Assembly (NCBI RefSeq): GCF_014205225.1
Contig: NZ_JACHNB010000001.1
Location: 9,405,501 to 9,469,500, forward strand
Reading direction: 5' to 3'
DNA length: 64,000 nt
Source: Actinoplanes octamycinicus
GTDB taxonomy: Bacteria; Actinomycetota; Actinomycetes; Mycobacteriales; Micromonosporaceae
Below the pieces are notes generated by a model, which saw only the letters and a program-made list of their open reading frames with translations, did no database searches and had not been told where the DNA came from. The translations under genes and the position numbers were made by a program. Positions 34,202 to 41,203 of the stretch are shown here, in pieces; position 1 is the first letter of the stretch, and the number at the start of each line of letters is the position of its first letter.

Positions 34202-35239
34202 TCAGCCGATCAGTGCGAGCAGGTCCGCCTCGCTGCCCCGGAACACGTTGCAGTCGCAGGTGCGCTGCCCGCCGATCACGCTGTCCGAAGTGAACTGCAG
34301 GATCGCCGGGGTACGTCCGCTGTACGCCGTCCACCCCGGGTGCCTGCCCTGCTGGGTGTGCTGCCACTCGGTCCGCCAGGGCGCCGGCGGGCCGGACCCA
34401 CGGTAGTCGGACGCCCAGAGCGGGTCGTTGCCCGGGATGCTGTCGCCGTACGCCCACTTCGGCGCGTAGTGGAACCCGACCGGCTTGCCGGTACGCCGGT
34501 TCAGCTCGCTCAGCAGCGCCGCCCCGGTCTTCGGGCTGACCTGGTCGTAGACCTTCCCGTGCGAGTCTCGCCAGATCTCGGTGTCCACCTGCCAGCGGAA
34601 CCGCTGGTGCCCGATCATCCCGGGCGCCTGCGCGTCCAGCGTGTCGATCGCGAAGTCGGCCTGGTCGGCGACCGGCCGCCCGGACCGGGCCACCACGTAG
34701 GCGCCGAACCACACCATGCCGGCGTCGCGGGCCGCCTTGAGCATGTCGCCGCAGCGTTTGTGCACGGTCTTGCCGCCGGCGCCCCACTCGCTGATCTTGT
34801 GGGTGAAGAACCGGATCCCCTCGTCGTGCGCGGCCCGCAGATGCCCGGTGCGCATCCCGCGCCCGTAGTCGAAGTCCGAGGCGTCCCACCCGAACACGAA
34901 ACCGCCGGCCGGCGCCACCGCCGCCGCGGCCTTGAAGAGCCGGGCGAAGTCGTCCGCCCACACCTGGCCGAAGAACTTCGTGCCGGGCATCTCGGCCCGC
35001 TGGAAGACTGTCACCGCGTCCGCGGTCAGCTTGCCGAACGACCCGTCCGCCCACCTCGCCCCCGGATCGGTCACCCCGGGCACGTAACCTTTGCGGATCA
35101 GCTGGCGCTGGATTTCGCGCACCCACACCCGCTCGTCCGGCGTGTCCCCGCCGTGCGACTCGGCCGGCCCGCTGAGCAGCCCGAAGTAGTGCCCGCGCGG
35201 CAGCGGCCAGGTCATCGAGAATTCCGGAAGCTTTGCCAT
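34202..35239 (-). CDS. GH25-like lysozyme with N-terminal peptidoglycan-binding-like domain
   Basis: This 345-residue protein starts at ATG 35239 (MAKLPEFSMTWPLPRGHYFG). Residues 1-105 form a peptidoglycan-binding-like domain. Residues 110-345 resemble a GH25 muramidase TIM barrel: FVFGWDASDFDYGRG, GIRFFTHKISEW, VWFGAYVVA, QVDTEIW, PVGFHYAPKWAYGD and PAILQFTSD. It has no signal peptide, as in phage endolysins. The first domain is nearly identical to the C-terminal domain of the next gene upstream, a domain duplication. It could be a domesticated phage lysin pair or cell-wall effectors. Confidence 0.82.
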   Translation of the reverse strand: MAKLPEFSMTWPLPRGHYFGLLSGPAESHGGDTPDERVWVREIQRQLIRKGYVPGVTDPGARWADGSFGKLTADAVTVFQRAEMPGTKFFGQVWADDFARLFKAAAAVAPAGGFVFGWDASDFDYGRGMRTGHLRAAHDEGIRFFTHKISEWGAGGKTVHKRCGDMLKAARDAGMVWFGAYVVARSGRPVADQADFAIDTLDAQAPGMIGHQRFRWQVDTEIWRDSHGKVYDQVSPKTGAALLSELNRRTGKPVGFHYAPKWAYGDSIPGNDPLWASDYRGSGPPAPWRTEWQHTQQGRHPGWTAYSGRTPAILQFTSDSVIGGQRTCDCNVFRGSEADLLALIG

Positions 35240-35249
35240 GATCATCCCC

Positions 35250-36035
35250 TCACAGGCGGAACAGTTCGGCGAAGTCGTCGGCCCACACCTGCCCGAAGAA
35301 CTTGGTGCCGGGCAGGTGCGCCTTCTGGAACCGGGTCACCGCGTCGGCGGTCGCCTTCTCGAACACGCCGTCCGCCCAGCCGCCGTCCGGGTCCGTCACC
35401 CCCGGCACGAACCCGGCGCGGATCAGCTGCTTCTGGATCTCCTTGACCCAGGCCCGCTCGTCAGGGGTGTTCCCACCGTGCGACTCGGCCGGTCCGCTGA
35501 GCAGGCCGAAGTAGTGCCCGCGCGGCAGCGGCCAGGTCGTCGAGAACCCGGGTAGCCCTCCGCTGCCACCCGGGGCCGGCGCCGGCGGCTTCTCGCCGAG
35601 CGCCCGGAGCATCGCGTGACATTGCGCCTCGGTCATCGCGATGTGGATGTGGGTCAGGTGCGCGCCCGGCTCGTCGTAGAAGCCGGCCGGCACCGGCTTG
35701 CCCTCCTTGATGTAGAAGCCGTTGTCGTCGCTGAACCTGGTGGAGTGGATCAGCTCGACCAGGAACCGGCCGTACTTGAGCAGCTCCCGGGCGGCGGCCT
35801 GCATGGCCCGCCGGCCCTGCTCGGTTTTCGGGGCGGCCAAGTCCAGCGCGGCGCCCCGACTGCCCTGATAGGACAGGTTCGCGTAGTGCCAGGACCGCTT
35901 CCCGTGGTCGCTGTCGGTGCCCGAAATCCAGATCAGCGAGCCGTGCAGGTGGGCGGGAATCACCCGCTCCGCGCACCGGCGGATCAGCCCGCCGATGGAG
36001 TCCTCGCGGAACGACGATTTCCGGTTGATCGCCAC
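35250..36035 (-). CDS. Peptidase-like cell-wall hydrolase with C-terminal peptidoglycan-binding-like domain
   Basis: This 261-residue protein starts with GTG at 36035 behind AGAGGTGAT. The N-terminal domain (1 to about 155) has HGKRSWHYANL, GAALDLA and HLTHIHIAM; spaced His/Asp residues resemble a zinc D,D-peptidase (M15-like) active site, though this is inference. A Pro/Gly linker follows, then a domain almost identical to residues 1-105 of the downstream GH25-like protein (PLPRGHYFGLLSGPAESHGG). The two genes lie 10 bp apart and probably act together on peptidoglycan. Confidence 0.75.
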   Translation of the reverse strand: MAINRKSSFREDSIGGLIRRCAERVIPAHLHGSLIWISGTDSDHGKRSWHYANLSYQGSRGAALDLAAPKTEQGRRAMQAAARELLKYGRFLVELIHSTRFSDDNGFYIKEGKPVPAGFYDEPGAHLTHIHIAMTEAQCHAMLRALGEKPPAPAPGGSGGLPGFSTTWPLPRGHYFGLLSGPAESHGGNTPDERAWVKEIQKQLIRAGFVPGVTDPDGGWADGVFEKATADAVTRFQKAHLPGTKFFGQVWADDFAELFRL

Positions 36036-36127
36036 AGTTGATCACCTCTTGTCATGGTTGCCGGCGATCCCACGACTGTCGGTGTGGTGCGGACAGATCA
36101 GCAGGGTTCTGTCCTCGATCCAGCCTC

Positions 36128-36171
36128 TTGAGCGGTCGCTCAAATCTGCTAGGTTTGAGCAGTCGCTCAAA
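36128..36171. promoter_or_regulatory. Two tandem palindromic operators upstream of the SRPBCC/DUF4166 operon
   Basis: Palindrome 1 is TTGAGC-GGTC-GCTCAA (36128-36143). Palindrome 2 is TTTGAGC-AGTC-GCTCAAA (36154-36171). Their centres are 27 bp apart. Size and symmetry suit a TetR-type repressor, but no TetR gene is nearby. The pair lies 16 bp before the ATG at 36187. Confidence 0.75.
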
Positions 36172-36186
36172 CCGGCGGGAGGTGCC

Positions 36187-36846
36187 ATGGCCAGGATCTA
36201 TGTCGAGACGACCATCGCCGCGACGGTGGATCGTGTCTGGGACGCGACGCAGGACCACCGGCTGCACCCGCGCTGGGACGCCCGCTTCGGCCGGATCGAC
36301 CCGGTGCCGGGCAGCTCCCCGGCGGCCTTCACCTATGCGACCGCGGTGCTGCCCGGCGTGGAGATCGCCGGTTACGGCGTGCACAGCGGCGACCGGCGGC
36401 CGGCCGGTGGTGGCGCGGTCTCGGCGCTGCGGTTCGGCTCCACCGACTGGCGGTCGCCGATCCGGGAGGGCTCCGGCTACTGGCGCTATCTGCCGGTCCC
36501 CGGCGGCGTCCGCTTCCTGACCGGCTACGCCTACCGCACTCGCTGGGGCCGCGCCGGCCGGCTGATCGACCTGGTCTTCGGCCCGGTCTTCGGCTGGGCC
36601 ACCGCCTGGTCGTTCGACCGGCTCCGGCTCTGGCTGGAGCACGGCGTCACCCCGGAGCGGGCCCGCCGCCACGCCCTGGCCGAGCTGCTGCTGCGCACCG
36701 GGCTGGTCGCCGCCGCGCTCACCCTCACCGGCCACCCGCTGGTCGTGCTGCTGACGGCCGCCGTGGCCGCCGGCGTTCCGCCACACCCCCGCACGCCCGC
36801 GGCGCGCCGCTGCCTGCGGCGCCCCGGAAAGGACGACCCACGATGA
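36187..36846 (+). CDS. SRPBCC-family protein with C-terminal hydrophobic helices
   Basis: This 219-residue protein starts at ATG 36187. It begins with a polyketide-cyclase/START-like fold (RIYVETTIAATVDRVWDATQ, HPRWDARFGRI, YWRYLPVPGGVRFLTGYAY). A C-terminal stretch with a hydrophobic pair (AELLLRTGLVAAALTLTG, PLVVLLTAAVAAGVPP) follows and could anchor it in the membrane. It overlaps the DUF4166 gene (ATGA), and both are probably controlled by the double operator upstream. SRPBCC domains bind hydrophobic ligands; the ligand here is unknown. Confidence 0.82.
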   Translation: MARIYVETTIAATVDRVWDATQDHRLHPRWDARFGRIDPVPGSSPAAFTYATAVLPGVEIAGYGVHSGDRRPAGGGAVSALRFGSTDWRSPIREGSGYWRYLPVPGGVRFLTGYAYRTRWGRAGRLIDLVFGPVFGWATAWSFDRLRLWLEHGVTPERARRHALAELLLRTGLVAAALTLTGHPLVVLLTAAVAAGVPPHPRTPAARRCLRRPGKDDPR

Positions 36847-37511
36847 CCTCGGTCTTCGAGCACGCTCTCGGCGACGACTTCGGCCGCCTGCACCCGCGGC
36901 TGCAACGCCGGTTCGGCGTCGACGGCGGGCGCGACCAGGGATGCGTCGGCACCGGCGTGATGACCCGGGTGTGGCGCGGCCCCGGCTTCACCGCGCCGTT
37001 CCTGCACCTCGGCACGCTCCGGCACGTGCTGTTCCCGGAGACCGGCGCGGACATCCCGTTCACCATCGAGAACTACGCGTACCGCGACACCTACGACCGC
37101 CCGACGCTCACCTTCGTCCGCACCTTCCAGGTCCGCCCGCACCGCCGCCGCCGCTTCGACGCCACGATGGTCTACCACCCGGACCGCGACGTCATCGTCG
37201 ACTACCTCGGCACCACCCAGCACATCGCGGTCGACCTCGACGTCACCGTCGACCGCACCGGCGGCCTGCACCTCCGCAGCGGCCCGCAGACCTTCCGCGG
37301 CGGCCTCGGCTGTCCGCGTCTGATCACCGGAGACGCCGAAGTCCACGAGTGGTGGGACGAAAAATCCGACCGCTTCCGCATCCAGGTCTCGGTCACCAAC
37401 CGCCGCTTCGGCCCCCTGTTCGGCTACTACGGCAGCTTCACCGCCGCCTACACCCCAGCCGGCGCCCCGGTCCCCGCCGCCGTCCGCCCCCTCCGCGAAA
37501 ACGCCACCTGA
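36843..37511 (+). CDS. DUF4166 domain protein
   Basis: This 222-residue protein starts at ATG 36843. It contains LGDDFGRLHPRLQRRFG, LFPETGADIPFTIENYAYRD, ITGDAEVHEWWDEK and FRIQVSVTNRRFGPLFGYYG, matching the DUF4166 pattern. DUF4166 proteins are often linked to saccharopine-dehydrogenase-like or SRPBCC partners, but no reaction is assigned. The last 20 bp including the stop are copied twice downstream. Confidence 0.85.
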   Translation: MTSVFEHALGDDFGRLHPRLQRRFGVDGGRDQGCVGTGVMTRVWRGPGFTAPFLHLGTLRHVLFPETGADIPFTIENYAYRDTYDRPTLTFVRTFQVRPHRRRRFDATMVYHPDRDVIVDYLGTTQHIAVDLDVTVDRTGGLHLRSGPQTFRGGLGCPRLITGDAEVHEWWDEKSDRFRIQVSVTNRRFGPLFGYYGSFTAAYTPAGAPVPAAVRPLRENAT

Positions 37512-37596
37512 CCCATCCCTCCGCCGCCTCCGCGAAACGCCACCTGACCCATCCCGCCCCTCCACCCCCCTCCGCGAAAACGCCACCTGGCCCATC
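37491..37596. repeat. Three imperfect copies of the DUF4166 gene 3' end
   Basis: The segment CTCCGCGAAAACGCCACCTG then (A/G)CCCATCCC occurs at 37491 (including the stop), 37528 and 37570. The second copy lacks one A and the third has TGG for TGA. They lie at the start of the 1.4-kb gene-free stretch. Confidence 0.8.
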
Positions 37597-37840
37597 CCTC
37601 CCCTACGCCGCCCGACCGACACCGACCGCGCACGGCCCGCTCCGCGACAAACACCGCCCGACCGCCAGCCCGCCCGAGGTCCGCTTCCGCTTCCGATCGC
37701 CATTTTTCGGTACGACTCCGCGTCCCGTGCCAGTCAGCACGCGAGGCCACGACCACTCCGGACCGCAACGCGTGTCGTGCGGGCCCGCTGCTGGTAGCGG
37801 CGCAGGCGCGCAGCCAGCCGCAGGGCGCGTCGCCGCAGGC

Positions 37841-38137
37841 GTCGTGCGGACCCCGTTTGCCACTGCGCGCGTCGTGCCCGCCCGCTGCCGGTGACGGCGC
37901 AGGCCCGCAGTCAGCCACAGGACACGTCGCCACACGGGCGTCGTGCGGACCCCGTTTGCCGCCGCGCGCGTCGTGCCCGCCCGCTGCCGATGACGGCGCA
38001 GGCCCGCAGCCAGCCACAGGGCACGTCGCCACACAGGCGTCGCGCGGACCCCGTTTGCCACTGCGCGCGTCGTGCCCGCCCGCTGCCGATGACGGCGCAG
38101 GCCCGCAGCCAGCCACAGGGCACGTCGCCACACGGGC
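37841..38137. repeat. Three 99-bp tandem repeats
   Basis: Units start at 37841, 37940 and 38039 with GTCG(T/C)GCGGACCCCGTTTG and contain GCGCGCGTCGTGCCCGCCCG and GGCGCAGGCCCGCAG. Partial, more diverged copies flank the block on both sides. Unit identity is over 90 percent by eye. Confidence 0.8.
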
Positions 38138-38319
38138 GTCGCGCGGATCCGCGGCTGGCCTGGGCGGCTGTCGTGTGGCTCCACTGCTGGTCGTCGGGCT
38201 GACCGTGACGGGCAGCGGACCCGCACGAGCCGCGCCGCGGCCGCGCGGGGGCCGGGCCTCGCGGGCCGACCGCCACGGGGCTCCGAGTCGTACCGGATAA
38301 GACATCCGGACGCCTGCGG

Positions 38320-38920
38320 ACGGCATCGCGGCAGCGGGAATGGTGTTGAGACGGGCCCGCCGCAGCCTACGGACGGCATCGCGGCAGCGGGAATGGTGTT
38401 GAGACGGGCCCGCCGCAGCCCACAGACGGCATCGCGGCAGCGGGAATGGTGTTGAGACGGGCCCGCCGCAGCCCACAGACGGCATCGCGGCAGCGGGAAT
38501 GGTGTTGAGACGGGCCCGCCGCAGCCCACAGACGGCATCGCGGCAGCGGGAATGGTGTTGAGACGGGCCCGCCGCAGCCCACAGACGGCATCGCGGCAGC
38601 GGGAATGGTGTTGAGACGGGCCCGCCGCAGCCCACAGACGGCATCGCGGCAGCGGGAATGGTGTTGAGACGGGCCCGCCGCAGCCCACAGACGGCATCGC
38701 GGCAGCGGGAATGGTGTTGAGACGGGCCCGCCGCAGCCCACAGACGGCATCGCGGCAGCGGGAATGGTGTTGAGACGGGCCCGCCGCAGCCCACAGACGG
38801 CATCGCGGCAGCGGGAATGGTGTTGAGACGGGCCCGCCGCAGCCCACAGACGGCATCGCGGCAGCGGGAATGGTGTTGAGACGGGCCCGCCGTGGGCTGC
38901 GGACGGCATCGCGGCAGGGA
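38320..38920. repeat. Eleven-copy 53-bp tandem repeat array
   Basis: Units begin every 53 bp from 38320 to 38850, with a truncated copy at 38903. The core is ACGGCATCGCGGCAGCGGGA, then ATGGTGTTGAGACGGGCCCG, then CCGCAGCCCACAG. Inner copies look identical; the first (GCCTACGG) and last (GCCGTGGGCTGCGG) vary. There are no spacers, so it is not a CRISPR. The period is not a multiple of three, so all three minus-strand frames stay open by accident. Confidence 0.92.
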
Positions 38921-38941
38921 GCGGCGTTACCCGCTGACCGG

Positions 38942-39481
38942 TCACCCGGTCGGCAGCCAGAAGCGCCACTTGTCGCCGTGGCGGTCCTGGAGGACTCCGC
39001 CGTTGCGCTCGATCACGCGGCGCGAGATGACGTTGTCGACGTCGCAGGTCAGCAGGGCCGAGGTGATGCCCAGGGCGCGGGCGAACGGCAGGGCGTCGTG
39101 CAGCATCCGGGTGGCGTGGCCGCGGCGGCGGGCCGACGGGCGGACGTCGTAGCCGATGTGCCCGCCGCCCTCGCGCAGCCGGTCGGTGAGGCGGTGCCGG
39201 ATCGCCAGGCGGCCGAGGTACTCGTCGCCGTCGGTCAGCCAGAGATTGGTCGACGGGACGTATCCGGCGGGCCGCGGCGCGTCCTCCCGCGCCTGGTCGA
39301 GAAGCCACCGCACGTAGACGGCGAACCCCTCCGGCGTCTCCCACGAGTCGCCGAACTCGCGGATCTCCCGGCCGATCTCGAACGGGTCGCCGGGCGTCCC
39401 GCGCCCCTCGGCCCGGAACTCCGCCATCGCGGCGAGAAACGACACGTGCACCAGAACCGTCGGAGCACCGAGCTGCGCCAT
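38942..39481 (-). CDS. GNAT-family acetyltransferase
   Basis: This 179-residue enzyme starts at ATG 39481 (MAQLGAPTVLVHVSF). The acetyl-CoA-binding core reads IGYDVRPSARRRGHATRML, and VISRRVIERNGGVLQDR and WRFWLPTG follow. It resembles general GNATs that acetylate small molecules or protein N-termini; the substrate is unknown. It diverges from the LacI-type gene across 42 bp, so the two may share regulation. The 53-bp repeat array ends just beyond its stop. Confidence 0.87.
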   Translation of the reverse strand: MAQLGAPTVLVHVSFLAAMAEFRAEGRGTPGDPFEIGREIREFGDSWETPEGFAVYVRWLLDQAREDAPRPAGYVPSTNLWLTDGDEYLGRLAIRHRLTDRLREGGGHIGYDVRPSARRRGHATRMLHDALPFARALGITSALLTCDVDNVISRRVIERNGGVLQDRHGDKWRFWLPTG

Positions 39482-39523
39482 ATTGGCAGTGATACCACTC
39501 CGGACGCGAACGGGGGGACGGCG

Positions 39524-40348
39524 GTGACGGACGCGGCCAGGCGGATCGGGCTGGTGCTGGCCCGGGAGGCGTACTACCACGAGTTCATCGACAGCCTGGA
39601 GCGCGGGCTCGCCCCCGCCGGGATCGCCGTGCTGGTCCGGGTGGTGCCGGACCGGGCCGCCGAGACCGCGGTCTACCGGCGCTGGGCGGCCGCGCGCCGG
39701 GTGGACGGGGTGATCCTGGTCGACATGGCGCCGGGCGACGAGCGGGCCGGGCTGGCCGGTCGGCTGGGGATGCCGGCCGTGCTGGTCGGGGACGTGCCGG
39801 ACGGTCTCGGGCAGCCCGCGGTCCGGACCGACGACGCCGGGTGCGCCCGGCAGGCGGTGGGCTTCCTGGCCGGGCTCGGGCATCGGCTGATCGGGCACGT
39901 CAGCGGTCCGCTGACGGCCGCGCACACCCGGCTGCGCCGGTCCGGGTTCGAGACCGAGACCCGGGCGCGGGGTCTGCGGCTGGTCCAGGTCGAGGGCGAT
40001 TATTCGTACGATCGGGGCGTCGCCGCCACGGCCACCCTCCTGGTCGAGGATCCGGCGCACCGGCCCACCGCGCTGGTCTTCGGCAACGACGTGATGGCGA
40101 TCGGCGGCCTGCAGGCGCTCGCCGCCCGCCGTCTGCGGGTGCCGGCCGACGTGTCCGTGGTGGCCTGGGACGACTCGGCGCTGTGCCGGTTGGCGACGCC
40201 GCCGCTGACCGCGATGAGCCACCACGCCGGCCGGATCGGCGGGCTGGCCGCGACCGCGATGCTGGACGCGCTGGCCGGCCGCCCGGCCACCGTGCACCCG
40301 GCGCCACCCGCGCACATCGTGGTCCGGGACAGCACCGCCGCGCGCTGA
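39524..40348 (+). CDS. LacI-type sugar-binding domain protein without the DNA-binding domain
   Basis: This 274-residue product starts with GTG at 39524 behind a GGGGGGA site. It aligns to the periplasmic-binding-like core of LacI/GalR regulators: RRIGLVLAREAYYHEFIDSLE, RVDGVILVDMAPGD, HRLIGHVSGPLTAAHTRLRR, TALVFGNDVMAIGGLQAL and VSVVAWDDSALCRLATPPLT. The N-terminal LacI HTH (about 55 residues) is missing; upstream in-frame sequence lacks it too and overlaps the GNAT gene. It may be a degraded regulator or a ligand-binding subunit without DNA-binding ability. Confidence 0.82.
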   Translation: MTDAARRIGLVLAREAYYHEFIDSLERGLAPAGIAVLVRVVPDRAAETAVYRRWAAARRVDGVILVDMAPGDERAGLAGRLGMPAVLVGDVPDGLGQPAVRTDDAGCARQAVGFLAGLGHRLIGHVSGPLTAAHTRLRRSGFETETRARGLRLVQVEGDYSYDRGVAATATLLVEDPAHRPTALVFGNDVMAIGGLQALAARRLRVPADVSVVAWDDSALCRLATPPLTAMSHHAGRIGGLAATAMLDALAGRPATVHPAPPAHIVVRDSTAAR

Positions 40349-40452
40349 GACAAACGCATCGCGACGCGGGACAGCACCGCCGTGCGCTGAGACAAGCGCA
40401 TCGTGACGCGCGACAGCACCCCCGCGCGCTGAGACAGGCGCATCGCCGGTCC
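40326..40452. repeat. Three 42-bp repeats starting inside the LacI-type gene
   Basis: Units at 40326, 40368 and 40410 share GGGACAGCACCGCCGCGCGC then TGAGACAAACGCATCG. The first unit contains the end and stop of the LacI-type gene, so the 3' end was duplicated downstream. The rest of the 247-bp gap to 40595 shows no gene. Confidence 0.85.
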
Positions 40453-40595
40453 GGGACAGCAGCGGCCACGCAGAGGCGGGCGCGGCGGCGTACCGGGAAG
40501 CGGCGATCCGAAGCACCCGCGGACCTCGCGCGTGCCCGCGGCCATTCTGGGTATGCGGAGCGCTGTCCCAGTGCCTGTGACCCCGGGAGGACCCC

Positions 40596-41159
40596 GTGAC
40601 CGACGCAACCCGCACCGATGTCTTCGACGTGCTGATCGCCGACCACCGTGACGTGACCGCGCTGATCGGCGAGATCTGGCAGGTCGCCGACCCGATGATC
40701 CGCCGGGACCTGACCGACACCGCGATCAGTGAGCTGGTCCGGCACGCGGTGGCCGAGGAGATGTACGTCTACCCGGCGATGAAGAAGTACCTGCCGGACG
40801 GCGACAAGGCGGTCGAGCACGACGTCGAGGAGCACAAGGAGCTCGAGCAGACGATGAAGCGGCTCGAGGACGTCGACGTGTCCAGCCCCGAGTTCGACAC
40901 CGCGCTGCGCAAGCTGGAGGAGGTGCTGGCCGACCACGTGCAGGACGAGGAGACCGACCAGTTCCCCGAGCTGCGCCGGCTGGTGCCCGCCGACGAGCTG
41001 GTCGAGCTGGCCGGCAAGGTGGAGACCGCGAAGAAGCTGGCGCCGACCCGGCCGCACCCGGGCGCGCCGAACAACGAGCTGTTCCACAAGCTGGTCGGCC
41101 CGGGCGTCGGCCTGGTCGACCGGCTGCGCGACAAGCTGACCGGCCGGGCCACGAAATAA
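40596..41159 (+). CDS. Hemerythrin-domain protein
   Basis: This 187-residue helical protein starts with GTG at 40596. It carries the hemerythrin-like His/Glu set: IADHRDVTALIG, RHAVAEEMYVYP, VEEHKELEQTM and ADHVQDEETDQFPEL, enough for a di-iron site binding O2 or NO. A C-terminal extension (PTRPHPGAPNNELFHKLVGP) is typical of actinobacterial members. It probably acts in oxygen, nitric oxide or iron sensing or detoxification in the cytoplasm. Confidence 0.92.
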   Translation: MTDATRTDVFDVLIADHRDVTALIGEIWQVADPMIRRDLTDTAISELVRHAVAEEMYVYPAMKKYLPDGDKAVEHDVEEHKELEQTMKRLEDVDVSSPEFDTALRKLEEVLADHVQDEETDQFPELRRLVPADELVELAGKVETAKKLAPTRPHPGAPNNELFHKLVGPGVGLVDRLRDKLTGRATK

Positions 41160-41203
41160 TCTCCGGGCGAGTGGGCGGCGGCGGACGCGGGTAGTCGGGG
41201 GCG

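Larger units (their letters stand above)
37512..38941. other. Gene-free repeat region between convergent genes
   Basis: This 1.43-kb interval separates the DUF4166 stop from the GNAT stop. It holds the 3'-end copies (37491-37596), a 99-bp repeat block (about 37790-38160) and a 53-bp repeat block (38320-38920). Frames are open on both strands only because of repeat composition, and none resembles a known protein. Both flanking genes end into it, so it needs no promoter function for them. Confidence 0.8.

Noticed and set aside
37448..38856. Long minus-strand frames across the repeats (about 420-450 codons)
   Set aside because: They exist because the 53-bp unit lacks stops in any frame; no protein-like features.
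38320..38920. CRISPR array
   Set aside because: The 53-bp units are contiguous with no variable spacers and no cas genes are near.
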